From contig NZ_CP090096.1 of NCBI RefSeq assembly GCF_021391675.1, positions 806,001 to 870,000 on the forward strand: a DNA stretch of 64,000 nt, given 5' to 3'. The stretch comes from Neorhizobium galegae. GTDB lineage: Bacteria > Pseudomonadota > Alphaproteobacteria > Rhizobiales > Rhizobiaceae. Positions 26,273 to 36,476 of the stretch are shown one piece after another. The notes below the pieces were generated by a model. The model searched no databases. It was not told the origin of the DNA and saw nothing but the letters and a program-made list of their open reading frames with translations. The position numbers were made by a program, and so were the translations under genes. Each line of letters opens with the position of its first letter. The stretch's first letter is position 1.

Positions 26273-28711
26273 TTACCAGGTAACTCGCACGGAGGCAGTG
26301 ATCCGGCGCCCCTCGCCATAGAAGCAACCGAAGCCGTCGGCAAAGCAGGAAGCAACGTAATCCTTGTCGAAAATGTTGCTGACGTTGAGCGAAAGTGTCG
26401 TGTTGTCCTTCTTGTAGCTGAGCGCCGCGTCGGCGAGCACATAACCGGGAACCTTGAAGGTATTGGCGTCATCGCCCCAGGTCTTGCCCACATATCGAAC
26501 GCCACCGCCAATGGTGAGGCCTTCCAGCGGTCCATTCTGCAGCTCGTAGTCCGCCCAGAGCGAGACACGGTGCCGGGCCACGCCGAAGGGTGCGTTGCCG
26601 ACGTCACTTGTTCCGGTGGCAGAATCCCCGGTGGTTTCCTTTGTCACTTCCGTATCGAGATAGGTGTAGGCAAGCCGCACATCCACACCGGAATCAAGGC
26701 TTGCCACACCCTCGACTTCAATGCCGCGCGAGGTGATTTCACCGGTCTGTGAAACCGTGCCTCCACCCGGGCCGCTGTAGCTCACGACATTCTGGCGGGC
26801 GAGATCGAAGGCAGACACAGTCATGAAGGAATTTGAGCCCGGCGGTTGATACTTGATGCCGACCTCATATTGGCGGCCTGTCTCCGGTTCGAATCCGGCC
26901 ATGGTGACCGGGTTGAAGGATTCCGTGTAGCTGACGTAGGGCGCCAGGCCGTTGTCGGTGAGATAGACGAGGCCGGCGCGTCCGGTGAACGCATCGTCTT
27001 TCATGTTCACGTTATTGCCGGAGTCGACGGCATCACGGGCCGTTCCCCATGCCCAGTCGTAACGTCCGCCCAATGTCAGCGTCCACCGATCGAGCTTGAT
27101 CTGGTCCTGTCCATAGATGCCAAGCTGACTCTGCACGGTCTCGGTGTTCCTGTAAGGGATCATCGGACCGATCGGTTTGCCGTAGACGGGATCGAAGATG
27201 TCGAGCGGATCCACGTCACCGCTCGATGCGTAGTCGCGATAATAGTGGCGCTTGAAGTCGATACCGGCGAGCAGGGTATGCGCCAACTCCCCCGTATCGA
27301 ACTCGCCGATGATCTGCGTGTCGATCGTGCCGCCCTGGAGATTGGTGCTGCCGCCGTCGGCATAACGATCATAAGTCCGGCCGTCCGCCTGCAGCCCGGC
27401 GCCGAAAACGCCCTGTTCCTCATGGGTCAGCCAGACATAGCGCGCGTTCTGGCGGATCTGCCAGGCGTCGTTGAAATGGTGTTCGAATTCGTAACCGACG
27501 GAACCGAGCGTATTGTTGTATTCGTCGAAGGCAGGCTCGCCGACGAACCGGCTATTCGGGATCTTGCCAAAAGGACTGCCAAAAACAGTGCCCGATGCCG
27601 GAAGATACTGCATGGCCCAGCCGGAGCGATCACGCTGATACTGACCGAGAACGGTGAGTTTTGTGTCTTCGTCCGGCTTGAACGTGATCGCCGGCGCCAG
27701 GAAGAGGCGGTCATCGTCGACGAAATCGATCTGCGTCGAGCTGTCGCGCACAACGCCCGTCATGCGATAGAACAGCGTGTCGTCACTACCGACCGGTCCG
27801 CCGAAATCGAACCGGCCCTCATAATGTTCGAAACTTCCGCCGACGATCTCGACCTCGCGCAGCACGTCTTCGGTCGGCCGTTTGCTGACGTAGTTGATCA
27901 AGCCGCCGGGTGTGGCCTGTCCGTAGAGAACGGAAGCCGGACCGCGCAGGACCTCATAACGCTCGGCGCCATAGGGTTCGATGGCGTTGAACATGGTAAA
28001 ATTGGAGTCCTTGAGCTGCAGGCCGTCGCGATAAAAGATGCCGCTGCTGCCCGTGCCCATGCCGCGAAGCTGGACGCCGAGACCGCGATTGTCCGTGCCG
28101 TACAGGTCGCCGCTGGCGCCTGGGGTATAGCGCAGCGCGCTGTTGAGGCTGTTGACCCCTTGCACGTCCATCTGATCGCGCGTGACCACGGATATCGACT
28201 GCGGGGTCTCGATCAGCGGCGTATCGGTCTTGGTGCCTGTCGCGCTACGGGTCGCCACGAAGCCGTCCACCGGCCCCCAGGCGGTCTCCGAGGTCAATAT
28301 GATCGGAGCAAGCTCTGTCGCACTGCCCGCCGATGCGGCGGCACCGGTGGCGGTCGGATCCGTCAGCACGACGGTATTGGCATCCTGGAACCGCCAGGAA
28401 AGACCGCTTCCGGCGAGCAGCCTCGTGAGCGCCTCCTCCGGTGACGCGGAACCGCTGAGACCCTGAGTGCGAGCGCCGGCCGGCAGGGTGCCGTTGAAAA
28501 GCACGTCGATACCCGTCACCGAGGAAAAGCGCACCAAGGCTGAGGAAAGAGGCTGGGCAGGGATCGAGAATGTGTAGGACGATGCCGGAGCCTGCGCCGC
28601 CGCCGACATGGCCTGAAACAGCGGAATGACGCAGGTGGTCGCCAGAAGCAGCTTACGGAACGATCCTGCCGACATGCTCGGCAGATGGCGATTGATGATA
28701 GGACGCGACAC
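26273..28711 (-). CDS. TonB-dependent ferric-siderophore receptor with STN signalling domain, FhuA-like
   Basis: An 812-residue outer-membrane receptor. After a signal peptide ending AMSAAAQA there is an STN domain (YTFSIPAQPLSSALVRFSSV to WRFQDANTVVLT), which talks to the FecR anti-sigma factor. Next come the plug (TPQSISVVTRDQM, LRGPASVLYGQATPGGLINY) and a 22-strand barrel ending RRITASVRVTW with the C-terminal aromatic. The barrel resembles FhuA/FoxA ferric-hydroxamate receptors. A GTG start at 28709-28711 is preferred because AGGGGGA precedes it; ATG 28675 is an alternative. It follows fecI-fecR and precedes the FhuD-like gene, so binding of its siderophore should induce its own synthesis through FecR and FecI. 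Confidence 0.9.
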   Translation of the reverse strand: MSRPIINRHLPSMSAGSFRKLLLATTCVIPLFQAMSAAAQAPASSYTFSIPAQPLSSALVRFSSVTGIDVLFNGTLPAGARTQGLSGSASPEEALTRLLAGSGLSWRFQDANTVVLTDPTATGAAASAGSATELAPIILTSETAWGPVDGFVATRSATGTKTDTPLIETPQSISVVTRDQMDVQGVNSLNSALRYTPGASGDLYGTDNRGLGVQLRGMGTGSSGIFYRDGLQLKDSNFTMFNAIEPYGAERYEVLRGPASVLYGQATPGGLINYVSKRPTEDVLREVEIVGGSFEHYEGRFDFGGPVGSDDTLFYRMTGVVRDSSTQIDFVDDDRLFLAPAITFKPDEDTKLTVLGQYQRDRSGWAMQYLPASGTVFGSPFGKIPNSRFVGEPAFDEYNNTLGSVGYEFEHHFNDAWQIRQNARYVWLTHEEQGVFGAGLQADGRTYDRYADGGSTNLQGGTIDTQIIGEFDTGELAHTLLAGIDFKRHYYRDYASSGDVDPLDIFDPVYGKPIGPMIPYRNTETVQSQLGIYGQDQIKLDRWTLTLGGRYDWAWGTARDAVDSGNNVNMKDDAFTGRAGLVYLTDNGLAPYVSYTESFNPVTMAGFEPETGRQYEVGIKYQPPGSNSFMTVSAFDLARQNVVSYSGPGGGTVSQTGEITSRGIEVEGVASLDSGVDVRLAYTYLDTEVTKETTGDSATGTSDVGNAPFGVARHRVSLWADYELQNGPLEGLTIGGGVRYVGKTWGDDANTFKVPGYVLADAALSYKKDNTTLSLNVSNIFDKDYVASCFADGFGCFYGEGRRITASVRVTW

Positions 28712-28811
28712 GAAAATCCCCCTTAGGCAACGCGACAGACCAGCGCGATACACACGCTCTGATCATGGGGACGAACGCTTTCCCCAAAAACCTGAGTGAT
28801 TTTTGAAATAT

Positions 28812-29747
28812 TTATCTCGGGTAAATAAAGGTCAGCCATGGCGATAGCGTCTGGACCTTGATCGGCAGGCCGAGCGCCAGCGTGTCGAGGATGCTATCGG
28901 ACCGCTTCACGTCGACGATGATCGTCACCCGGCTCTGCGCAAGCCTGTCGTCCATGACGATGATCTTGCCGGTGCGCCAGCGGGAGAGAGACGATATGAC
29001 GTCACGAAAGGGGGTCGAAAGGAAGACCAGCTTGCCGCTCCTCCAGGAAAGCTGCGTCTCGACGTCCGCCTTGACAGGCATCGACATCCGTCCGTTCCTG
29101 TAGATCAGGCTCTGTCCCTGTTCAACACGCTGGAATTTTTCGCGAGTAGAAACGCTGACCGCATGTTCGGTGACCGTCACGGCGATCCCGTCTTCCTGGA
29201 ACCCGACTGAGAAGGCAGTGCCGAGCGCTGTGGAAAAGAGGTCCGAGGCCTCGACGACGAAGGGGCGGGATGCGTCCGCTGCGACCTTGAAAAATGCCTC
29301 GCCTTTTTCAAGGATAACCCGGCGCCGTTCTGCATCGAAATTGAGTGCCAATGCGGTCCGGGTCGACAGAGTGGCGACCGAACCATCGGGCAGCGTCACC
29401 GAGGCGGTCTCGCCCGTCCCCGTGCTATAGGCCGCGGCGGGACCCAACAGGCGCATGCTGCCCCAGACGACGCCGGCCAGCACCATGGCAGCCCCGCCCG
29501 TTTTCAGGACGGCTCGTCGCGATGGGGACTGCGCCTTTCCGAGATCATGGACAATGCCGGCCCCGGACCATAACCTTTCCAGATCGGAATAAGCCTTCGC
29601 GTGTCTCTCGTCGGCCAGCAGCCATTCCCGAAGGCGCTGGCGATCGGACATGGTCTCGCTGCCATCCAGCAGAAGCGCGAACCACTCCGCTGCCCTGCGG
29701 GAGATCTCATCCTCTGCCTGTCTGTGGCCGTCCGGCGCTTCTTCCAT
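28812..29747 (-). CDS. FecR-family anti-sigma / signal transducer
   Basis: A 311-residue membrane-spanning regulator. The cytoplasmic N-terminus has the DUF4880 motif RRAAEWFALLLDG. A single helix (AAMVLAGVVWGSMRLLG) follows at about 85-105, then the periplasmic FecR domain: LPDGSVATLSTRTALALNFD, RRVILEKGEAFFKVA and RPFVVEA. It holds the FecI-type sigma factor until the receptor STN domain signals. The in-frame ATG eight codons upstream has no ribosome binding site; the chosen ATG 29745-29747 has GAGGA ten bases before it. Confidence 0.9.
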   Translation of the reverse strand: MEEAPDGHRQAEDEISRRAAEWFALLLDGSETMSDRQRLREWLLADERHAKAYSDLERLWSGAGIVHDLGKAQSPSRRAVLKTGGAAMVLAGVVWGSMRLLGPAAAYSTGTGETASVTLPDGSVATLSTRTALALNFDAERRRVILEKGEAFFKVAADASRPFVVEASDLFSTALGTAFSVGFQEDGIAVTVTEHAVSVSTREKFQRVEQGQSLIYRNGRMSMPVKADVETQLSWRSGKLVFLSTPFRDVISSLSRWRTGKIIVMDDRLAQSRVTIIVDVKRSDSILDTLALGLPIKVQTLSPWLTFIYPR

Positions 29748-29825
29748 GAGATGCGATTCCTCAAAACCCATGAACAGAACGAATAGGAGGGGGAGAAATC
29801 TGGTCCGGCATCATGAAGAAACTGC

Positions 29826-30326
29826 TTACATTCCGGCTTTCAGCCGTTCCAGCGCAGTCACCATATGGCTGAAGACCGTTTTGGGAGAAATTCCGAGCTT
29901 TGTGCCGATCTCGACATAGCTTAGCCCATCTATCCGCGAGAGTAGAAAGACCTGCCGGCATTTCGGTGGCAGCGAATTGACGATTTCCTGCAGTCTTTTC
30001 AATTCATCGCGGCTGAGAACCGCGTCCTCGGCAGAAGGACGATTGTCTGCGACGTATTCGAGGTGATCGACGCCGGCGACGAAAGGTGCGATGCGTCGGC
30101 GACGCTCATGGTCGGCAGCCAGATTACGTCCGGTGGTCACGAAGTAACCTGCCAGATCGGAGACGTCGCGCAGAAGGCCAGGTCGCTCCCAGAGTCTCAG
30201 AAACGTGTCTTGCGTGAGATCGGCTGTGGTCGCCGCACATTCCACCCGCCGTTGAATGGCGGCGGCCAGACGTTCTCTCACGGAGAGAAAAACCTCAAGA
30301 AAATCGCGTCTACGGATATCGTCCAT
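29826..30326 (-). CDS. ECF sigma factor, FecI type
   Basis: A 166-residue sigma-70 region 2/region 4 protein. Region 2 shows ADLTQDTFLRLWERPGL and SDLAGYFVTTGRNLAADHERR. Region 4 shows LQEIVNSLPPKCRQVFLLSR and the HTH GLSYVEIGTKLGISPKTVFSH. It is the partner of the FecR gene downstream and should direct RNA polymerase to the receptor promoter. An iron-box candidate lies about 55 bases upstream, so the gene is probably repressed when iron is plentiful. Confidence 0.92.
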   Translation of the reverse strand: MDDIRRRDFLEVFLSVRERLAAAIQRRVECAATTADLTQDTFLRLWERPGLLRDVSDLAGYFVTTGRNLAADHERRRRIAPFVAGVDHLEYVADNRPSAEDAVLSRDELKRLQEIVNSLPPKCRQVFLLSRIDGLSYVEIGTKLGISPKTVFSHMVTALERLKAGM

Positions 30327-30380
30327 GTCTCCGACTATACCGGCGCCCGGGGTGGCGGCAAGAGGCCCATCTAAAAATCA

Positions 30381-30395
30381 TGACTGATTATATCA
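30381..30395. promoter_or_regulatory. IRO-box candidate (TGA-N9-TCA) upstream of fecI
   Basis: TGACTGATTATATCA matches the TGA-N9-TCA consensus described for RirA-controlled rhizobial iron genes, and its core CTGATTATATCAG is a perfect odd palindrome. It sits 55-69 bases before the FecI-type start. The simple consensus recurs by chance, so position is the main support. Confidence 0.6.
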
Positions 30396-30496
30396 GGTTT
30401 TTATCAAGATCCCGCATGGCTCGAAATCGGCGCGTTGCTGCTCAACGAATGGGCGACGCCGCCGTCGATCGCGCTTGATGAACCTGGCTGAGAGTG

Positions 30497-31081
30497 TCAG
30501 CGCAAGTCGTCCCCACCTTCGGGATTCAGTTCTATCAGGAAAACCTCCGAGTCCCCGGAGATAACAAGATCGCCTGTCACTTCGGCGCCGAAGGTCAGGC
30601 AATCAAGTGGCCCGAGGTCAAATTTCTCCGAACCGAACGCAATCGTGTGTTTTCCTGTGGCAAGAACGAACCTCAAAAATGCCGACGGCGGTAGCGACAT
30701 GGGCGTCGGAAGCCTGATGACGCGGTGAGAAAACCGGCCGCGTCGCGTCATCACGTTGAGGTCCGTTGTCACGCCATCGACCAACGCGGCGAAAACCGGC
30801 CTGTCGGCAGGAAACGGACAGGGCTCGGAATTGAGATCGAGAGTGACGGGCGAGCCACCATCGATCGTCAGCTCCATCCCGTTGCCGGAGAGAATCGACA
30901 GGGTTCTGTCCACGCCCGGAAAGATCGAGAACGGTCCGTCGGAGGCGACGGTCGCCATGCTGATGCGCCAGTCGAAATCCGCGATCGAAGCACCGGCTGG
31001 ATAGACGGCGATCTCCACCGTCTCGCCGCCTCCGTTCTTCCACGGCATTCGCTTGTGGCCGGATGCGCGCAGGGTTTTCAT
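30497..31081 (-). CDS. hutD: HutD-family protein
   Basis: A 194-residue bicupin. It opens with the family signature RMPWKNGGGETVEIAVYP, followed by FDWRISMATVASDGPFSIFP and GVDRTLSILSGNGMEL. HutD is conserved in hut operons of pseudomonads and rhizobia; it has been proposed to set an upper limit on hut expression, possibly by binding urocanate or formylglutamate, but it is not an enzyme of the pathway. ATG 31079-31081 is four bases from the hutU stop, so it is the last gene of the hutI-H-G-U-D operon. Confidence 0.9.
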   Translation of the reverse strand: MKTLRASGHKRMPWKNGGGETVEIAVYPAGASIADFDWRISMATVASDGPFSIFPGVDRTLSILSGNGMELTIDGGSPVTLDLNSEPCPFPADRPVFAALVDGVTTDLNVMTRRGRFSHRVIRLPTPMSLPPSAFLRFVLATGKHTIAFGSEKFDLGPLDCLTFGAEVTGDLVISGDSEVFLIELNPEGGDDLR

Positions 31082-31085
31082 GGGT

Positions 31086-32759
31086 TCAGTTCCCGAGGAT
31101 GCCGGGCAGGCGCAGTCCGTTTTCCTTGGCGCAATCCACGGCGATCTCGTAGCCCGCATCCGCATGGCGCATGACGCCGGTGGCGGGGTCGTTCCAGAGC
31201 ACGCGTTCGATGCGGCGGTCGGCGTCCTCGCTGCCGTCGCAGCAGATGACCATGCCGGAATGCTGCGAATAACCCATGCCGACGCCGCCGCCGTGATGCA
31301 GAGACACCCAGGTGGCACCGGATGCCGTATTGAGGAGCGCATTCAGCAGCGGCCAGTCAGACACCGCATCCGAGCCGTCCTTCATCGCTTCCGTCTCCCG
31401 GTTGGGAGAGGCGACCGATCCGGAGTCGAGATGGTCGCGGCCGATCACGATCGGCGCTTTCAGTTCGCCATTGCGGACCATCTCGTTGAAGGCAAGGCCG
31501 AGCTTGTGGCGGACGCCGAGGCCCACCCAGCAGATGCGCGCCGGCAGGCCCTGGAAGGAAATCCGTTCGCGCGCCATGTCGAGCCAGTTATGCAGATGCG
31601 TGTTGTCCGGCAGCAGTTCCTTCACCTTGGCGTCGGTGCGGTAGATGTCTTCCGGATCGCCGGAAAGGGCGGCCCAGCGGAACGGGCCGATGCCACGGCA
31701 GAACAGCGGACGGATATAGGCCGGCACGAAGCCCGGGAAGGCGAAGGCGTTTTCCAGCCCCTCGTCCTTGGCGACCTGGCGGATATTGTTGCCGTAGTCG
31801 AGCGTTGGAATGCCGGCGTTCCAGAAGGCGATCATCGCCTCCACATGTTCGCGCATCGAGGCGCGGGCTGCTTTTTCCACCGCCTTCGGATCGCTTTCGC
31901 GTTTGGCCTTCCATTCGGCCATCGTCCAGCCCTTGGGCAGGTAGCCGTTGATCGGGTCATGGGCGGAGGTCTGGTCCGTGACCATGTCCGGACGGATGCC
32001 GCGACGGACCATCTCGGGGAGGATTTCCGCCGCATTGCCGAGCAGGCCGACGGATTTTGCCTCGCCGGCGGCCGTCCAGCGGGTGATCATCTCCATGGCT
32101 TCGTCGAGCGTTTCCGCCTTGGCATCGACGTAGCGGGTGCGCAGACGAAAATCGATGCTGTCGGGGTTGCATTCGACCGCAAGGCAGCAGGCGCCGGCCA
32201 TGACGGCAGCAAGCGGCTGGGCGCCGCCCATGCCGCCGAGACCGCCGGTCAGGATCCATTTTCCCTTGAGGTTGCCGCCATAATGCTGGCGGCCGGCTTC
32301 CACGAACGTCTCATAGGTGCCCTGCACGATGCCCTGGGTGCCGATATAGATCCACGAACCGGCCGTCATCTGGCCGTACATGGCCAGCCCCTTCTTATCG
32401 AGCTCGTTGAAATGGTCCCAGGTGGCCCAGTGGGGCACGAGGTTCGAGTTGGCGATCAGCACGCGCGGCGCGTCCTTGTGGGTGCGGAACACGCCGACCG
32501 GCTTGCCCGATTGCACCAGCAGGGTTTCTTCCTCCGTCAGCGTCTTCAGTGTCGCGACGATCCGGTCGAAATCGTCCCAGGTGCGGGCGGCGCGCCCGAT
32601 GCCGCCATAAACGACCAGTTCGTTGGGGTTTTCCGCCACGTCCGGATCGAGATTGTTCATCAGCATGCGCAGGGGCGCTTCCGTCATCCAGCTTTTGGCG
32701 TTGAGCTGATTGCCGCGGGGCGCACGAATTTCGCGGATGTTGTGGCGGGGATTGGTCAT
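31086..32759 (-). CDS. hutU: Urocanate hydratase
   Basis: A 557-residue enzyme of full family length. It hydrates urocanate to imidazolonepropionate in histidine breakdown, with tightly bound NAD as electrophile. The NAD-binding glycine stretch [16 protein letters not shown], the active-site segment [20 protein letters not shown], and the C-terminal [19 protein letters not shown] are all present. It lies between hutG and hutD, four bases from hutD, in an operon facing away from hutF-hutC. Confidence 0.98.
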   Translation of the reverse strand: MTNPRHNIREIRAPRGNQLNAKSWMTEAPLRMLMNNLDPDVAENPNELVVYGGIGRAARTWDDFDRIVATLKTLTEEETLLVQSGKPVGVFRTHKDAPRVLIANSNLVPHWATWDHFNELDKKGLAMYGQMTAGSWIYIGTQGIVQGTYETFVEAGRQHYGGNLKGKWILTGGLGGMGGAQPLAAVMAGACCLAVECNPDSIDFRLRTRYVDAKAETLDEAMEMITRWTAAGEAKSVGLLGNAAEILPEMVRRGIRPDMVTDQTSAHDPINGYLPKGWTMAEWKAKRESDPKAVEKAARASMREHVEAMIAFWNAGIPTLDYGNNIRQVAKDEGLENAFAFPGFVPAYIRPLFCRGIGPFRWAALSGDPEDIYRTDAKVKELLPDNTHLHNWLDMARERISFQGLPARICWVGLGVRHKLGLAFNEMVRNGELKAPIVIGRDHLDSGSVASPNRETEAMKDGSDAVSDWPLLNALLNTASGATWVSLHHGGGVGMGYSQHSGMVICCDGSEDADRRIERVLWNDPATGVMRHADAGYEIAVDCAKENGLRLPGILGN

Positions 32760-32772
32760 CGGAACGTTCCCT

Positions 32773-33591
32773 TTATTGGTTGTTGTTTTTCTGTGATGCG
32801 AGGCCGAGCGCGATCCGCTCGATCCGCGTCAGGATATCTTTCAGATGGACACGCAGTCGCTCTGCCTTGGCCGGATCATAGGCAAAGGGCGGAGTCTCCG
32901 TCTCGAGATGGGTGGATTGCGAAAGTTCCATCTGGATGGCGTGGACGTCGGTTTCCGGCTTGCCGTAGTGCCGCGTCGTCCAGCCGCCCTTGAAGCGGCC
33001 GTTGAGGATGCTGGTGTAGCCCGATGCCGCGGCCGTCACAGCGAACGCTGCCTGTTCGATGGCCGGCGCGCAAGTCCTGCCCATGTCCGTGCCGATATTG
33101 AAATCGGGCAGGGCGCCTTCGAACAGGAACGGGATGTGCGAGCGGATCGAGTGGCAATCGTAGAGAACGGCAATGCCGTGGATGGATTTGACCCGTTCGA
33201 TTTCGGCTGCGAGCGCCGCGTGGTAGGGCGCATGGAAATCCCGCAGCCGGTCGGCGGTGTCGGCCTCGGTCGGCGCGGCACCGTCATTCCAGATGCTCTT
33301 GCCGTCGAAATCCGTCTCCGGGATCAGGCCGGTGGTGTTCTGGCCGGGATAGAGGCTGGCACCCTGCGGATCGCGGTTGGCGTCGATCACGTAGCGGTGG
33401 AACGTGGCGCGCACCGTCGTCGCATCCGCCAGGAGTCCGTAATAGAGTTCATGGATGTGCCAGTCCGTATCGGCAAGCAGGCGACCGTTGTCGTTCAGCC
33501 GGTCCCAGATCGCCTGGGGCACATCGGTTCCCGTATGCGGAAAGCCGAGAATGACTGGGGAGGCGCCTTGGGTCACTTCAAAGACAGCCAT
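32773..33591 (-). CDS. hutG: N-formylglutamate deformylase
   Basis: A 272-residue zinc amidohydrolase of the FGase family. It releases formate from N-formylglutamate, giving glutamate. Signatures: [11 protein letters not shown] near the N-terminus, [10 protein letters not shown], and [18 protein letters not shown] with metal-binding His residues. ATG 33589-33591 begins one base from the end of hutH (gap 1 base), so the two are probably translationally linked. Together with HutF it makes up the five-step pathway used by rhizobia and pseudomonads. Confidence 0.95.
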   Translation of the reverse strand: MAVFEVTQGASPVILGFPHTGTDVPQAIWDRLNDNGRLLADTDWHIHELYYGLLADATTVRATFHRYVIDANRDPQGASLYPGQNTTGLIPETDFDGKSIWNDGAAPTEADTADRLRDFHAPYHAALAAEIERVKSIHGIAVLYDCHSIRSHIPFLFEGALPDFNIGTDMGRTCAPAIEQAAFAVTAAASGYTSILNGRFKGGWTTRHYGKPETDVHAIQMELSQSTHLETETPPFAYDPAKAERLRVHLKDILTRIERIALGLASQKNNNQ

Positions 33592-33592
33592 T

Positions 33593-35128
33593 TCACGCCT
33601 CCAGGACCGGCAGGATATCCGTGGAAACGGACGCGCCAAGCGCGCCTGAAGCAACGAGATCTGTCGCCGCCTTGAGGTCGTTTGCCATGTAACGATCCTC
33701 TTCCAGACTCGGAACGACGGAGCGGATGGTGGCGATCACCTTCTGGAGTTCGGGGCTGGTGGTCAGTGGCTTGCGCAGTTCCACGCCCTGCGCCGCCGTC
33801 AGCGCCTCGATGCCGATGATGGTCGCAAGATTGTCGGTCATCTGGAGAAGTCGGCGTGCCCCATGGCAGGCCATGGAAACGTGGTCTTCCTGGTTGGCGG
33901 AGGTCGGCGTCGAATCGACCGAGGCGGGATGCGACATCTGCTTGTTTTCCGACATCAGGGCGGCGGATGTGACTTCCGCGATCATCAGCCCGGAATTGAG
34001 CCCCGGCTTTTTTGCGAGAAAGGCCGGCAGACCGTAGGAAAGGGCCGGGTCCACGAGCAGCGCAATGCGGCGCTGGGAGATCGCGCCGATTTCGCAGACG
34101 GCAAGCGCGATCTGATCGGCAGCAAAGGCCACCGGCTCGGCGTGGAAATTGCCGCCGGAAACGACGGTGTCATCGGAAAGCACCAGTGGATTGTCGGTCA
34201 CCGCATTGGCTTCGATCTCAAGCGTGCGGGCAACCGAGCGCAGCAGATCGAGGCAGGCGCCGTCGACCTGGGGCTGGCAGCGGATGCAATAGGGGTCCTG
34301 AACCCGTTCGTCGCCCTGAAGATGACTTTCGCGGATGACCGAACCCGACAGTAGGGCGCGCAGCGCCGCGGCCGCATCGATCTGGCCCTTGTGGCCGCGA
34401 AGTGTGTGGATATCCGGATGGAAAGGTGCGGAGGAGCCCATGGCGGCATCTGTCGACATCGCGCCGGTCACCAGTGCTGTCTGGGCGGCGCGATGGGCAC
34501 GGAACAGGCCGGCCAGTGCCAGGGCCGTAGAAGTCTGGGTGCCGTTGATCAGGGCAAGGCCCTCCTTGGCGGCAAGCACGACCGGTTTCAATCCGGCCTT
34601 CGCAAGCGCCTCGGCAGCCGGCAGCAATATGCCTTGATAAAAGGCCTCGCCTTCGCCCATCATCACGGCCGCCATATGCGCAAGCGGCGCCAGATCGCCC
34701 GACGCGCCGACCGAGCCTTTTTCGGGAATGAGCGGGATCACGCCGGTTTCCAGCATCGCCTCGATCAGGCGCACCAGTTCGAGCCGGACGCCGGATGCAC
34801 CGCGACCGAGCGAAATGAGTTTCAGTGCCATGATCAGGCGGACGATATTCTCGGCGAGCGGCGCGCCGACACCGCAGCAATGCGACAGGATCAGGTTGCG
34901 CTGGAGCGTCGCGACATCGGCACTGTCGATCTTGATCGACGCCAGTTTTCCGAAGCCGGTATTGATGCCGTAGACCGGTTCGTTGCCGGCGGCAATCTGG
35001 GCGATCCGCGCCGCAGCCTTCTCAATGCCTGCGTCGAACGAAGAATCGATCCGTGCCGGCGTGCCGTTCCAGTAGATGTCCTGAAGCTCGCGAAGGCTCA
35101 CCGAGCCGGGTGTCAGAACGATGCTCAT
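33593..35128 (-). CDS. hutH: Histidine ammonia-lyase
   Basis: A 511-residue MIO-dependent lyase that deaminates histidine to urocanate. The self-cyclising Ala-Ser-Gly triad is in [16 protein letters not shown] (about residues 142-144). Other family landmarks are [30 protein letters not shown], and [17 protein letters not shown]. The ATG overlaps the hutI stop (ATGA at 35125-35128). It is the first committed enzyme of the pathway. Confidence 0.98.
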   Translation of the reverse strand: MSIVLTPGSVSLRELQDIYWNGTPARIDSSFDAGIEKAAARIAQIAAGNEPVYGINTGFGKLASIKIDSADVATLQRNLILSHCCGVGAPLAENIVRLIMALKLISLGRGASGVRLELVRLIEAMLETGVIPLIPEKGSVGASGDLAPLAHMAAVMMGEGEAFYQGILLPAAEALAKAGLKPVVLAAKEGLALINGTQTSTALALAGLFRAHRAAQTALVTGAMSTDAAMGSSAPFHPDIHTLRGHKGQIDAAAALRALLSGSVIRESHLQGDERVQDPYCIRCQPQVDGACLDLLRSVARTLEIEANAVTDNPLVLSDDTVVSGGNFHAEPVAFAADQIALAVCEIGAISQRRIALLVDPALSYGLPAFLAKKPGLNSGLMIAEVTSAALMSENKQMSHPASVDSTPTSANQEDHVSMACHGARRLLQMTDNLATIIGIEALTAAQGVELRKPLTTSPELQKVIATIRSVVPSLEEDRYMANDLKAATDLVASGALGASVSTDILPVLEA

Positions 35129-36378
35129 GCGGAAACCCTCTCGCCCTTGAAGATCCGTGCCGTCAGCGGATTGAAGCCGATGCGATAGACGAGCTCCGCC
35201 GGCCGCTCGATATCCCAGATCGCGAAGTCGGCGGATTTGCCGACTTCGAGCGTGCCGGTTTCAGCCTGAAGGCCGAGTGCGCGCGCGGCCTCCCGCGTGA
35301 CGCCGGCAAGGCATTCCTCGACCGTCAGGCCGAACAATGTCGCGCCCATGTTCATGGTCATGAGCAGCGAGGTCAGCGGCGATGTGCCAGGATTGCTGTC
35401 GGTCGCAAGCGCGATATGGGTGCCGGCGTCGCGCAGCGCCTGGACAGGCGGCGCCTGCTTTTCGCGAAGTGTATAGAAGGCACCCGGCAGCAGCACGGCG
35501 ACCGTACCGGCGTCAGCCATGGCCCTCGCGTCGGCCGCCGAAAGATATTCCAGATGGTCGGCCGACAGCGCGCCATAGGAAGAGGCAAGGCGTGCGCCGC
35601 CAAGATCGGAGAGCTGTTCCGCATGCAGCTTGACGGGAAGGCCAAGCGCTTTCGCCTTGTCGAAAACCCGGGTGATTTCGGCGGGCGAGAAGGCAATGCC
35701 CTCGCAGAAACCGTCGACCGCATCGACGAGCCCTTGCGAATGCGCCGCATCGAGACCCGGCAGGACCACGTCGGTGATATAATCGCCGTTGCGGCCCTTG
35801 TACTCCGCCGGTGTCGCATGCGCGGCAAGCCAGCTGGTGACGATCCGCACCGGTCGGACTTCGCCCAGCCTGCGGGCAACCCGCAGCATTTTCAGCTCGC
35901 CCTCGATGTTCAGCGCATAGCCGGATTTAATCTCGACCGTGCTGATACCCTCGGCCAGAAGCGTGTCCAGCCTGCGAAGCACCTGGGCGAGGAGCTCGTC
36001 TTCCGAGAGTGCATTGGTTGCCTTTACCGACGAGATGATGCCGCCGCCGGCTCGTGCGATCTCCTCGTAGGTCGATCCGGCCAGGCGCATTTCGAATTCC
36101 ATCGCGCGGTCGCCGCCGAATACCAGATGGGTATGGCAGTCGATCAGCGCCGGGGTGATCCAGCGCCCGCCGCAATCGGTTTTGTTTTCGGACTTCTCAA
36201 ATTCGGCAGGCAGGTCGGCCAGTGCGCCGACGAAAGCTATCCGCCCGTCGCGCACGGCGATCGCGCCGGCTTCGATAATGCCGAGGCCGGATGCAGAGGG
36301 AGCAAAAGTGGCGATCCGCGCATTGTGCCAAAGCGTAGCGGAGCCTGCTGCAGATTTTGAAGAATCTTCCCCATCCAT
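35125..36378 (-). CDS. hutI: Imidazolonepropionase
   Basis: A 417-residue metal-dependent amidohydrolase that opens the imidazolone ring to N-formimino-glutamate. [19 protein letters not shown] carries the metal-binding Hx[10 protein letters not shown] the second-shell His, and [11 protein letters not shown] the catalytic Asp. It is the first gene of the hutI-H-G-U-D operon and starts 29 bases from the HutC-type operator, so its expression should be induced by urocanate. Confidence 0.97.
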   Translation of the reverse strand: MDGEDSSKSAAGSATLWHNARIATFAPSASGLGIIEAGAIAVRDGRIAFVGALADLPAEFEKSENKTDCGGRWITPALIDCHTHLVFGGDRAMEFEMRLAGSTYEEIARAGGGIISSVKATNALSEDELLAQVLRRLDTLLAEGISTVEIKSGYALNIEGELKMLRVARRLGEVRPVRIVTSWLAAHATPAEYKGRNGDYITDVVLPGLDAAHSQGLVDAVDGFCEGIAFSPAEITRVFDKAKALGLPVKLHAEQLSDLGGARLASSYGALSADHLEYLSAADARAMADAGTVAVLLPGAFYTLREKQAPPVQALRDAGTHIALATDSNPGTSPLTSLLMTMNMGATLFGLTVEECLAGVTREAARALGLQAETGTLEVGKSADFAIWDIERPAELVYRIGFNPLTARIFKGERVSA

Positions 36379-36407
36379 AAGCTTTTCGCCTTTCCTTATG
36401 GGCGAAC

Positions 36408-36419
36408 ATGTATATACAT
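36408..36419. promoter_or_regulatory. HutC-type operator palindrome
   Basis: ATGTATATACAT, a perfect 12-bp palindrome in the gap between hutI and hutF. Its core TGTATATACA is the HutC operator core known from other proteobacterial hut genes. It lies in position to repress both divergent transcripts until urocanate releases HutC. Confidence 0.85.
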
Positions 36420-36476
36420 AATAATCCAGGTGACAAGAAGAATTTTGGTCTCCGCGAGGAAAAGGGAAGGGCGTCC

